Part shown: positions 18,648 through 26,635 of the stretch, in pieces
How the letters are laid out: each line of letters opens with the position of its first letter
Position numbering within the stretch: position 1 is the stretch's first letter
Assembly (NCBI GenBank): GCA_028279375.1
Contig: JANQNW010000016.1
Coordinates: 1-64,000 of the forward strand
DNA length: 64,000 nt
Direction: 5' to 3'
Origin: Phycisphaerales bacterium
GTDB taxonomy: Bacteria > Planctomycetota > Phycisphaerae > Phycisphaerales > UBA1924
Position numbers and translations under genes: made by a program
Notes under the pieces: generated by a model
Database searches by the model: none
Told to the model about the DNA's origin: nothing
Seen by the model: the letters and a program-made list of their open reading frames with translations, nothing else

Positions 18648-19181
18648 GGTCCTGACAGAGCGTCGCTCCCGGTCGTGGGGAAAAGAACCAGGCCCAAGAA
18701 ATTTAATATTGGGCTCGCTGAGTTTTCGCTCGCGTGATCGGGCAGCGCGCGACCTGTCCAGCGGGACACGTCCGGACGCAAGGGCGTCCGATAAAATCCA
18801 TCGCTTCTGATCAGCCAGCCCGGGCGGTTGAGCACCTGTTCGACTCGTCCGATGACTATGGGACGACCCCGAATCAGGCGGTCCCGAGGTCCTCCCCTTA
18901 TGGGACCTCGTGAGATCGGTCAGGACGCGCAAGCCTCGTTCATACTGGAACTTGGATATTGCTCCGGACCTTGGACCGTGATAACTTCATAACTCGGTTG
19001 GACTGGTTATGAGGTGGGGAATTGGGCCCTGGGATGCTCCGATTCCTAGTCGTTGCCTCTGTCCAATACGAGCCCTGATTCGGGTGAGTCTGTTTTGGGG
19101 ACAACAGAGAATGAGTTCGGCTCTCGGCTTGGACATCGGATTGTCAAAGTCGCACCGGGGGCCGGGGGCAGGAGATTGACG
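18648..19181. other. Non-coding interval with several hairpins upstream of a PEP-CTERM gene
   Basis: No convincing gene. Three inverted repeats are visible on the + strand: GCCCAA/TTGGGC (18692-18697 with 18709-18714, AT-rich loop, possibly a weak end signal for adk); GGACGC-AAGG-GCGTCC (18774-18789); and CGAGGTCC/GGACCTCG (18885-18892 with 18903-18910). The last 200 bases before ATG 19182 are likely a promoter and long leader, but I see no clear -35/-10 pair. Confidence 0.4.
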
Positions 19182-19997
19182 ATGAAAAAGACACAAGTCG
19201 CATTGATGATCGCGGCGGGACTCGGTCTGAGCGCTGGCAGCGCGTTCGGCGTCACCACGACATTCTTCGGGATTGATTTCAATCCGGATGCCGGATCCGG
19301 CATGGATGTCACGCCGCTCGACATGTTCCCGAACGCCACGATGGCTGAGGATGCTTTCAAGAGCAATCTTGTTGGCGTCAACACCGAGGATTTCGAGGGC
19401 CAAACCGCTGAAGGCAACGACTTCACGAGTTTTCACGGCATGTCTATTCCCGACCGGATCGAGTTCAACGCAACGAACTTCGCCCGGATCTCGAGTGAGT
19501 CGCTGCTTATCAATCAACCCATGGTGATGGGTGTCAACGACGGTCGCTATCCGACCTCGGGCGACAATCGACTCTTCATTCCGCAGGCGCAAGGCGAGGA
19601 CACGGTCATCACCTTCGAGGATGAGAACGGAATGCCGGCGCCGCAGGCGGCGTTCGGTTTCTATGGCGTCGACATTGGTGACTTCGGCGGCGCACTTGTC
19701 GTCCTGACGCAGATGGACGGCAGCGAGCAGTCGTACGACGTCAGCAGCGCACTGTTCGGTCCCCACGGAATGGGACCGGGTGCCAACGGCAGCGTGCTCT
19801 TCTTCGGCCTCATCGATACGGACAACCCGTTCACGCAGGTCACCCTCCGGAACACCAATTCGGGAACGGATGGATTCGCGTTCGACGACTTTACGATCGG
19901 GCAGATCGAGAGCGTCGTGATTCCGATTCCGACGGTTGCTGGTCTCGGCGCTGTCGGCCTTGTCGGACTGACGGCACGCCGTCGTCGCTCAATCTGA
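19182..19997 (+). CDS. Exported protein with PEP-CTERM-like sorting tail
   Basis: A 271-residue secreted protein: signal peptide (about residues 1-24, ending SAFG), a beta-rich domain, and a C-terminal tripartite tail made of a Pro motif (VIPIPTVAG), a hydrophobic helix (LGAVGLVGLTA) and an Arg cluster (RRRRS). This is the PEP-CTERM-like anchor common in planctomycetes, processed by an exosortase/archaeosortase-type enzyme. ATG 19182 has GGAG at 19171-19174. The body contains no catalytic motif I recognise; it may be a cell-surface or matrix protein. A strong terminator follows 30 nt after the stop. Confidence 0.8.
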   Translation: MKKTQVALMIAAGLGLSAGSAFGVTTTFFGIDFNPDAGSGMDVTPLDMFPNATMAEDAFKSNLVGVNTEDFEGQTAEGNDFTSFHGMSIPDRIEFNATNFARISSESLLINQPMVMGVNDGRYPTSGDNRLFIPQAQGEDTVITFEDENGMPAPQAAFGFYGVDIGDFGGALVVLTQMDGSEQSYDVSSALFGPHGMGPGANGSVLFFGLIDTDNPFTQVTLRNTNSGTDGFAFDDFTIGQIESVVIPIPTVAGLGAVGLVGLTARRRRSI

Positions 19998-20027
19998 TCG
20001 AAATCAGAAACTGATACGACAATCTCC

Positions 20028-20064
20028 AACAGCCCCCGGATCCGTCCGGGGGCTGTTCATTTTT
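20028..20064 (+). terminator. Rho-independent terminator after the PEP-CTERM-like gene
   Basis: A perfect 13-bp stem (20028-20040 with 20045-20057, loop TCCG) is followed by CATTTTTG. It ends the transcript of the gene at 19182-19997. Confidence 0.92.
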
Positions 20065-20283
20065 GCACGCCTGTGAAGATGGGCGCTTTCAGGAGCTCCT
20101 GCCCGCTTGTGGGACATGTCACCGCCCTCCTTTTCGGAGGTCCGGTATTTACATGCGTCCGGGAATCCTTACTCTTGAAGGCGGACGGAGATACAGGACT
20201 CCGTTCGTACAGGGATTTAGATGTTGCCTGTTGGCTTGGACCGCACATCCGAGCCAGCGCAGCGTGACGCGGAGGAGTCTGTC

Positions 20284-21060
20284 ATGCGTTCCATTCTGGC
20301 TTTTTGTGCTGTGGTTACGTGCGCCTGCGCCGTGACAACAGGTGCTTCTGCTCAGCAGATTCTCGCGAATCCGATGGGCATCGAAGGCACGACTGCGTTC
20401 ACTCCCGCTGACAAGCGGACGGGGCCGTACTCGGAAGACTTCGAAGGATTCAACCTTGGCTCTCTCAACGGCCAGGAAGGCTGGTACGGCCAGACCGATG
20501 CGCTTGTGACGGGCATCGGCATCACCGGTCGCTCCATCCATCATGCGCCGCTCTCCACACCGGTCGGCACGTACCTGGCAATGCGAAGCCCCGCCTTCGA
20601 AGCCGTGTACGAGCGCGTCGATTTCGAGATCGAGATCGAGCCGGCGACGACGACGTATTACGTCGAAGTCGTGAATGTGGACACCGGGCTTGTCAACACC
20701 CGTCTCGAGTTTGCGCTCGACGGCTCGATCAATGCGTTCCAGATTCGGTCGCACAGCGTTGGTTACGTGCCGACGGATGGCAACTGGACTCCGGGAGAAC
20801 GCCTCTCACTGTCGATCCAGTCGCTCCCTGAGGGGGACCTCATGGTCTTCCAGGATGACGAGCGAATCTTCTGGGGTAAGGACGTTGTGGCGTCAATCAC
20901 GAACACCTCGACGGGTATTCAGCAGTTCTCTGTTATCGCGCACGCCATAGGCGGAGGCGGCGAGATTCTCGTCGACAACATCAACATCATCCCGGCGCCC
21001 TCAGCGCTGCTGGTGATGGTCGGCGCGCTGCCGGCTGTGATGCGTCGTCGGCGCTCCTGA
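20284..21060 (+). CDS. Exported protein with PEP-CTERM-like sorting tail
   Basis: A 258-residue secreted protein: signal peptide (residues 1-24, ending TGASAQ), a beta-sandwich-like body (YSEDFEGFNLGSLNGQEGW is typical of laminin-G/lectin-like exported domains), and the C-terminal tail IPAPSALLVMVGALPAV followed by RRRRS. ATG 20284 is preceded by GCGGAGGAG. The second of two adjacent PEP-CTERM-like genes, separated from the first by a terminator, so each has its own promoter. The substrate or ligand is unknown. Confidence 0.8.
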   Translation: MRSILAFCAVVTCACAVTTGASAQQILANPMGIEGTTAFTPADKRTGPYSEDFEGFNLGSLNGQEGWYGQTDALVTGIGITGRSIHHAPLSTPVGTYLAMRSPAFEAVYERVDFEIEIEPATTTYYVEVVNVDTGLVNTRLEFALDGSINAFQIRSHSVGYVPTDGNWTPGERLSLSIQSLPEGDLMVFQDDERIFWGKDVVASITNTSTGIQQFSVIAHAIGGGGEILVDNINIIPAPSALLVMVGALPAVMRRRRS

Positions 21061-21271
21061 CGCGAGCGTCAGAGGCTGGTGATGACATTGCTCCGCACTC
21101 GGGGACGATCTTCTTACTGAAGGTCGCGATCGCCCGTCATCCGATCGCACTGACGACCTGATCGTCGCCGCTTCACCCTCTCTCTGCCCGTACGAGCGCG
21201 AGCGGGCGAGGCAACGTTCTCCGGGGATAGATCGATCTTCTGAGACGACCCATCGAAGACTCCCCGAAGTC

Positions 21272-22594
21272 TCAGCCTCTTCTCGGATTGCGTCGCGATT
21301 GTCGGCCGAGATCGGAAGCTCTCGGATTCCTTGATCCCGCGCCCTTCGGCTCTCGGGATGTCTGCTCATCCGTGGGCACTCGCTCGTGTCCATTCAGCTC
21401 CTCGGTGGCGGCGCCGTCGGTCGCGGAGCGATCTGCGTGTTGCTTGCGGATATCCGCATCGATCTCGCCGACGCGACCGAAGATCATGCGACCGGCGTTC
21501 GTCTGGAGGGAGCTTGTGATGGTGAGCGTCACCTGATCGCCGACGAACGACGCGCCGTCTTCGGCGACCACCATCGTGCCGTCGTCGAGATAGCCGACGC
21601 CCTGCTCCTCCTGCTCACCTGGTTTGAGCAGGCGGAGTTCGATTCGATCACCGGGCAGCACACTCGGCTTGAGCGCATTGGCGACCTCGTTCATGTTGAG
21701 AATGGCGACGCCGTGGATCGCAGCGACGCGATTGAGCGCCACGTCATTCGTCATGATCGCCGCTGGAAGTCGCTCAGCGAGATCGACAAGTTGCTGATCG
21801 ACGCCTTGTCCAGCGCCCTCCAGATCCTCGACGGAGGCGTCGATCGTGGGGGAGCGCTGCAGCTGCGTGACGATGTCGAGGCCCCGACGGCCGCGCACGC
21901 GTTTCTGCCGATCCTTCGAGTCCGCCAGTCGTTGCAGTTCCTCGAGCACGAATCTCGGAATGATGAGTGGCGCCTGCAACGCGCCGCACTCAGCGAGGGC
22001 CGCGACGCGCCCATCGATGAGGGCCGAGGAGTCAAGGAGAAACGGCTTCACGCCGCGGATCTGCTTCGAGAACTCGACGTAGGGGATGATGAAGCGGAAC
22101 TCATTCTGCGTCTGCAGCACGATGCTGACGCCGAGATAAGACAGTGCAATTCCGATGAGCACCTTGAACGTGGTGATGATCGGATTCCCCCCAAGATCGG
22201 AGGAACGCGCGAGGATGTCGATCAGGAATCCGAGCGCAATCGCCGCCAGCACGCCGGCGAGCAGTCCCAGAAACGCCCCCGAGAGCGTGGCGATCTTCTT
22301 CTGCGGCGTCAGGAGGTCGATGGCGATGACGCCGCCACCAAGGGCAAGGGCGAATCCGACGACCCAGGGCCACCCGGCGATGAGTTCGAGCTCCCACCAG
22401 GGCGCGTCCTCGCTGACCTGAGAGCCTCGATCCACGACGTACAAACCGATGACGCAGACGATGAGTCCGACAAGGGCAATGCGAAGGAGGAGCAGCAGCG
22501 TCGTACGCCCCGATCGATCCTCCTCGATCAGGGAGTGGCCCAGGGGGGAGGTCTTCCGTCCCCGTTCTCGATCACCTGACGATCGTCGTAGCAT
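21272..22594 (-). CDS. PIN-TRAM domain membrane protein (YacL-like)
   Basis: A 440-residue protein. Four hydrophobic helices (about residues 33-55, 68-90, 98-122, 135-155) are followed by a PIN nuclease-fold domain (about 175-300, opening FLLDSSALIDGRVAALAE, with later acidic residues near DVALNRVA) and a TRAM domain (about 310-380). The tail is charged and rich in Arg/Gly. This is the architecture of Bacillus YacL-type proteins, presumed membrane-bound RNases; the substrate is not established. The frame is open further upstream, but ATG 22592-22594 is where family-like sequence starts and avoids running through the SRP RNA gene. It is divergent from ffs-dnaX. Confidence 0.85.
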   Translation of the reverse strand: MLRRSSGDRERGRKTSPLGHSLIEEDRSGRTTLLLLLRIALVGLIVCVIGLYVVDRGSQVSEDAPWWELELIAGWPWVVGFALALGGGVIAIDLLTPQKKIATLSGAFLGLLAGVLAAIALGFLIDILARSSDLGGNPIITTFKVLIGIALSYLGVSIVLQTQNEFRFIIPYVEFSKQIRGVKPFLLDSSALIDGRVAALAECGALQAPLIIPRFVLEELQRLADSKDRQKRVRGRRGLDIVTQLQRSPTIDASVEDLEGAGQGVDQQLVDLAERLPAAIMTNDVALNRVAAIHGVAILNMNEVANALKPSVLPGDRIELRLLKPGEQEEQGVGYLDDGTMVVAEDGASFVGDQVTLTITSSLQTNAGRMIFGRVGEIDADIRKQHADRSATDGAATEELNGHERVPTDEQTSREPKGAGSRNPRASDLGRQSRRNPRRG

Positions 22595-22681
22595 CTGCTT
22601 TGAAGTGTACGCTCGCAGCCCTCTGACCGCCTGTACGATCCGATGCGGGCGGCATAGACTGTCCGCCTCGCATCGCGCCGA

Positions 22682-22791
22682 GGCTGGCGGCCGGGCCCGG
22701 TGCGCGGGTGGCCCGTGAACCTGGTCAGGGCTTGACCGCAGCAGCCATAAGCGGCCGTCATCCGGCGCCGCCGGTGTCCTGGTCGCCAGCC
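22682..22791 (+). ncRNA. ffs: Bacterial small signal recognition particle RNA (4.5S type)
   Basis: The core GTGAACCTGGTCAGG (22715-22729) and AGCAGCCATAAGCGG (22740-22754) match the conserved SRP RNA domain IV: symmetric-loop strands CAGG (22726-22729) and AGCA (22740-22743). The ends pair perfectly (GGCTGGCG 22682-22689 with CGCCAGCC 22784-22791), giving a single hairpin of about 110 nt. The apical ten bases are GCTTGACCGC rather than the usual stem closing a GGAA tetraloop. It lies just upstream of dnaX, a frequent position for this gene in bacteria. Confidence 0.88.
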
Positions 22792-22835
22792 CCGTCGCGA
22801 TGCGCCGCCCGTCTGACTGGGAGCGCGAGAGACAC

Positions 22836-23972
22836 TTGTCGTACACCGTCCTGGCACGCCGCTATCGATCGCAGAGCTTCGACGACGTCGTCGGACAGGA
22901 GCCGATCGCGCGCACGCTTCAGAATGCGATCGCGCAGAATCGCGTCGCCCATGCCTATTTGTTCGTCGGCACACGCGGCGTCGGCAAGACCTCGATGGCG
23001 CGGATCTTCGCCAAGGCCCTCAATGGCGGTTCTCCTGAGATCGACAGCGCCATCATGTCCGGTCAGGACACGGACGTGATCGAGATCGACGCCGCCTCGA
23101 ACAGAGGCGTTGACGAAGCGCGTGATCTGATCGCCAACAGCGAGATCCATCCGCTGCGTGGCGGCTACAAGGTTTACATCATCGATGAAGTGCACATGCT
23201 GACGCGTGAAGCGTTCAATGCGCTCCTCAAGACGATGGAGGAGCCACCGTCGCATGTGAAGTTCATTCTCTGCACGACCGAGCCGCACAAGGTGCCGCCG
23301 ACAATCCAGTCGCGCTGCCAGCGATTCGACTTCTGCAACATCTCGTCCACTCGAATAGCGGAGCATCTTGCCGGCGTGATTGAGAGTGAGGGCGCGAATG
23401 CAGAGCCGGCGCTTGTCCACCTGGTCGCCAAGATGGGCAACGGTTCGATGCGGGATGCGCTCTCGCTGCTCGATCGACTTCTCGCTGCAGGTGAGGAGGA
23501 GCTGTCAGTCGAGTTGCTCGAGCGCCTGCTCGGCCTCCCGGATCACGACCTGATCGATCAGCTGCTCGAGGCGATCAGCGCTGGCGATGCGGCCAGCGCG
23601 CTGCAGGCCGCTGATCAACTGCTCGTCCGGGGGGTCGCGATCGATCAGTTCCTCGAGACGCTCCTCAATGAGCTCCGTGATCTCATGGTGCTCTGCGTCT
23701 GTGGGGGCGCTACAGATCTCGTTGACCTCGCCGACGATCGACGCGAGCGCCTTTCGAAGCTCTCATCGTCGTTCGATGGCGCGGGTGTCATCCACATGAT
23801 CGCGCTCTGCGAGAGCGTGCAACGAGCGGTCAAGTCCTCCTCGGCGCCGCGTGCGCTTCTGGATGCGCTCATTGTGAGACTCTCGATGACGGAGCGTCTT
23901 GCGGACATCGGGACGATTCTCTCGGGCGCTCCGACGAGCGCCGTGAAAGGGTCAAGCCGAAAAAAAGCCTGA
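22836..23972 (+). CDS. dnaX: DNA polymerase III clamp-loader subunit gamma (dnaX, unshifted product)
   Basis: A 378-residue AAA+ clamp-loader ATPase: Walker A GTRGVGKTS (about residues 45-53), Walker B KVYIIDEVHML, sensor 1 LCTTEP, arginine-finger region QSRCQRFDF, and sensor 2 NGSMRDALSLLD. The family start S-Y-T-V-L-A-R-R-Y-R follows TTG 22836; ATG 22800 is an in-frame alternative adding 12 residues that do not look conserved. The zinc module (four Cys) normally between Walker A and EIDAASN is absent. The zero frame stops at 23970-23972, right after an A7 slippery run, so this is the short (gamma-like) product. Confidence 0.93.
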   Translation: MSYTVLARRYRSQSFDDVVGQEPIARTLQNAIAQNRVAHAYLFVGTRGVGKTSMARIFAKALNGGSPEIDSAIMSGQDTDVIEIDAASNRGVDEARDLIANSEIHPLRGGYKVYIIDEVHMLTREAFNALLKTMEEPPSHVKFILCTTEPHKVPPTIQSRCQRFDFCNISSTRIAEHLAGVIESEGANAEPALVHLVAKMGNGSMRDALSLLDRLLAAGEEELSVELLERLLGLPDHDLIDQLLEAISAGDAASALQAADQLLVRGVAIDQFLETLLNELRDLMVLCVCGGATDLVDLADDRRERLSKLSSSFDGAGVIHMIALCESVQRAVKSSSAPRALLDALIVRLSMTERLADIGTILSGAPTSAVKGSSRKKA

Positions 23973-23998
23973 CGGCGGCTTCCGAGTCGAAGCCGCCG
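23945..23998 (+). promoter_or_regulatory. dnaX programmed -1 frameshift signal
   Basis: Three elements in order. A Shine-Dalgarno-like AAAGGG lies at 23946-23951. Eight bases later comes the slippery run A-AAA-AAA (23960-23966). A hairpin follows: arms 23973-23982 and 23989-23998 (10 bp, loop CGAGTC), beginning six bases after the slippery run. The zero-frame stop at 23970-23972 lies in the spacer. A shift to -1 opens a frame that continues to 24499 and encodes a tau-like C-terminus. The same three-part layout is known from E. coli dnaX. Confidence 0.85.
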
Positions 23999-24499
23999 CC
24001 CGCGCCTGTAACCAGACCAGAGCCAGCGCCACAGTCGGCTGCGCCGGGAGCCGAGGGGCCACCCTCGAAGTCAGCTCCGGTCGCGACAGGTCCAGCAAGC
24101 GATGACGCCGTCTGGGAGACGCTTCAGGCGCGTCATGCGGGGAAGGTCGCGACGAGAACACTGCTCGATGTTGTACGCCTGGACTCCATCGAGGGAAGCG
24201 TCGCGAGACTTCGCATTCTCGACGACGCCCGGAGGATCTTCGTTGAGGGGCGTCAGCAGCAGCTCGAGCAGCTGCTCACGGAGGTCGCTGGACGTCCCAT
24301 TCGTGTCCAGTTCGAGGCGACGGGCGCCGAGGCGGACGATGCGTCCGCAGCGGTCAGTGAGCGCGATCGCGAGAAGGCGCTCGAGAGCCCGCTCGTGCGA
24401 GAGGCGATGGAGCTCTTCGATGCGCAGGTCGTTGAAGTGAGCGTCGCAAGGAAGAACCCGACGGCCTCAGCAGGAGAATCCGGGGACAACGATGCTTGA
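23960..24499 (+). CDS. dnaX: tau-specific C-terminal extension of DnaX (-1 frame, made by frameshift)
   Basis: Reading in the -1 frame from the A7 run gives about 179 residues without a stop, ending with TGA at 24497-24499. It has a Pro/Ala/Ser-rich linker (about 45 residues) and then a folded part with WETLQARHAGKVATRTLL, VARLRILDDARRIFVEG and SPLVREAMELFDAQVVEV, which resembles the tau domain V region that binds the polymerase alpha subunit. It has no start codon of its own in a sensible place, so it is made only by frameshifting. Its end overlaps the next gene by 8 nt. Confidence 0.85.
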   Translation, partial: KKSLTAASESKPPPAPVTRPEPAPQSAAPGAEGPPSKSAPVATGPASDDAVWETLQARHAGKVATRTLLDVVRLDSIEGSVARLRILDDARRIFVEGRQQQLEQLLTEVAGRPIRVQFEATGAEADDASAAVSERDREKALESPLVREAMELFDAQVVEVSVARKNPTASAGESGDNDA

Positions 24500-24866
24500 T
24501 CAGTTCAAGATGATGGGCCAATTGGCGGGACTGCTCAAGGACAAGGAGCGTCTGCAGCGCGTCAGCGACGAATTCCGGCGCACGCTCGAGCTCTCGAAAG
24601 TGACCGGGGAAGCAGGTGGTGGCGCCGTGCGTGTCACGATGACCGGCAACGGCGTCGTCATCGGGGTCGAGCTCGATCCGCACATGGTCTCCGGGATGGG
24701 AGCGGACGACCAGAGCCGGACGATGGCGGAGTCGCTGATCTCAGAGGCGACGAACGATGCGCTGCGCCAGGTGCAGGCGCTTCTCAAGAAAGAAGCGTCG
24801 GCGGCCGCCGAGGAACTGGGGCTCTCTGAGATTCCCGGCGCCGAGCGCCTTCTTGGCGCGTTCTAG
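24492..24866 (+). CDS. YbaB/EbfC family nucleoid-associated protein
   Basis: A 124-residue small DNA-binding protein. Residues 1-45 are helical (MLDQFKMMGQLAGLLKD), then comes a beta-hairpin domain (GGAVRVTMTGNGVVIGVELD) and a C-terminal helix (SEATNDALRQVQALLKKE), as in the YbaB dimer fold. YbaB is commonly encoded after dnaX, and recR usually follows; no recR is seen here. ATG 24492 overlaps the tau stop by 8 nt, so its translation may be coupled to ribosomes that read the frameshifted tau product. This is a possible link between frameshifting and YbaB output. Confidence 0.92.
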   Translation: MLDQFKMMGQLAGLLKDKERLQRVSDEFRRTLELSKVTGEAGGGAVRVTMTGNGVVIGVELDPHMVSGMGADDQSRTMAESLISEATNDALRQVQALLKKEASAAAEELGLSEIPGAERLLGAF

Positions 24867-25087
24867 AACCATCAAGTGCGTGTGATATCTCGTCCAGACG
24901 GCGATATGTCCACCAACCCAGGGGATCGCCAGGGGGCCTGAATCACTGGAATTCTGGGCTCTGCGCCGGGTCGGCGCGATCAATACGGCCATGCAGGTCG
25001 CCGATGATCTTCAATGCTAGCGGTGCGCGACCACGATGCTCGCTTCCGCCAGACGCACGCCGAATTCCGGCATCCAAGGGGCCTGCT

Positions 25088-26620
25088 ATGACCGCTGAAA
25101 TCGTGGAGCGCATGAAGGAAGCCGAGAACCTGCCGTCATTGCCGGCGGTCGCCATCGAGGTCCTGAATCTCACGCGGCGCGAAGACTTCACGATCGAAGA
25201 GCTTGCCGAGCTCCTGCAGAATGACCCGGCGATGACGGTGCGTCTGCTGAAGGTCGTCAACTCGTCGCTCTTCGGACTGACGCGCGAGATCACGTCGCTG
25301 AGTCAGGCCATGAATCTGCTTGGATGGCGAACCGTACGCGTGATGGTGCTGAGCTTCTCGCTGGTCGCCGCGATCGACTCAGATGAATCCGACGACTTCG
25401 ACTACAAGTCGTACTGGCGCCGGTCGCTCACAGGGGCTGCTGCTGCTCGTCGGATCGCGGCGATCGTCGCGCCGAGGATTGCGGAGGAGGCCTTCGTCGC
25501 CGGACTCCTGGCAGACATCGGCATGTTGATTTCAGCGCGCTGTGAGCCAGATCTCTATGGGCCGGTGTTGCAGAAGCGAGACTCCTCCGGTTTGGCGCTG
25601 CAGGACATCGAGAAGGAAATGCTGGGCGTTGACCATGCGCAGATTGGCAGCGAATTGCTCGCTTATTGGGGCATTCCCGAAGGACTCTGCGAAGCCATCG
25701 CCGCGCATCATGCTGAGCCGCCGTGTGAGTGCAACCAATCCACGCCGGATCTACCGCGCCTGGTGGCTGCTGCGATGGACATCGCCGAACTCTTCTGCGA
25801 TGAAACAGTCCATCAAGACGTTGATGCGGTCAAGAACGCCTCCAAGATGCGCACTGGCGTGAGCGATGAACAGCTTGACGCCCTGATGGAAGCGCTCGAC
25901 GACAACGTGCGCGAGACAGCGTCGCTTCTTGCGCTGCAGATCGGTGAGACGCGCGACTATGCCTCGATTCAGGCCGAGGCGACGCGTCGTCTTGCCGCGC
26001 TGAGTATCGAGGCGGAGGTCGAACGAGCTGCGACAGATCGTGACGCCCGGAACGCCCGACAGGAAGTCACGCGCTTGCGGGAAGAGAACAAGACTATTCT
26101 CGAGATCGCCGCGACGGACATACTCACGCAGATACCAAATCGCGCCGCGTTTGATCAGCGCATGGAAGAGGCGATTCGACGTGTTTCGACGAACAGCGAG
26201 AGCATCAGCCTGATCCTGCTGGACATTGATCACTTCAAGGAGACGAATGACACGCATGGTCATCTCCTGGGCGATGAGGTGCTGCGTCTGGTCGGCATGA
26301 TCCTTTACAAGGCGACCAAGGACATCGGTTTCGCAGCGCGATACGGGGGTGAGGAGTTCGCGATCCTGCTCTCGGGATCGGCTGCGGAGCACGCGGTGGA
26401 ACTCGCCGATGGCATCCGTCGAATGATCGAGAGCGCGTCTGTGAGCAGCGGTGGACAGCAGGTTCAGACGTCAGCGTCACTCGGTGTCGCGAGCATCCTG
26501 AATCCGCGCGGCGCGATTGTCGCCACGGACCTCGTCGAAGAGGCGGATCGCTGCCTTTACCGCGCCAAGCGCGGAGGGCGCAATCGCGTCGAGAGCTGCC
26601 ATCTGAGCCTCGCGGCCTGA
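25088..26620 (+). CDS. HDOD-GGDEF protein, putative diguanylate cyclase
   Basis: A 510-residue protein. The N-terminal HDOD domain (about 10-220) has LPSLPAVAIEVLNLT and VNSSLFGL. A helical linker (about 300-350) leads to a C-terminal GGDEF domain (about 350-505) with the active site G420-G-E-E-F in ARYGGEEFAILL and a substrate-binding LDIDHFKETNDTHGH. The site is the active GGEEF variant. No RxxD inhibitory site precedes it (ATKD is at the expected place). Start ATG 25088 has AAGGGG six bases upstream. It makes c-di-GMP from two GTP; the HDOD part suggests a signalling scaffold. Confidence 0.92.
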   Translation: MTAEIVERMKEAENLPSLPAVAIEVLNLTRREDFTIEELAELLQNDPAMTVRLLKVVNSSLFGLTREITSLSQAMNLLGWRTVRVMVLSFSLVAAIDSDESDDFDYKSYWRRSLTGAAAARRIAAIVAPRIAEEAFVAGLLADIGMLISARCEPDLYGPVLQKRDSSGLALQDIEKEMLGVDHAQIGSELLAYWGIPEGLCEAIAAHHAEPPCECNQSTPDLPRLVAAAMDIAELFCDETVHQDVDAVKNASKMRTGVSDEQLDALMEALDDNVRETASLLALQIGETRDYASIQAEATRRLAALSIEAEVERAATDRDARNARQEVTRLREENKTILEIAATDILTQIPNRAAFDQRMEEAIRRVSTNSESISLILLDIDHFKETNDTHGHLLGDEVLRLVGMILYKATKDIGFAARYGGEEFAILLSGSAAEHAVELADGIRRMIESASVSSGGQQVQTSASLGVASILNPRGAIVATDLVEEADRCLYRAKRGGRNRVESCHLSLAA

Positions 26621-26635
26621 CGACACGGGTTGACC

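Noticed and set aside
18774-18789. GGACGC-AAGG-GCGTCC hairpin as a c-di-GMP riboswitch
   Set aside because: Only one short helix resembles it; the second paired domain and conserved joining bases of the class-I riboswitch are missing.
21386-22579. Open frame of 397 codons on + opposite the PIN-TRAM gene
   Set aside because: Antisense shadow produced by codon bias in a GC-rich gene; composition is charged and low-complexity with no domain, and the - strand frame has clear PIN and TRAM motifs.
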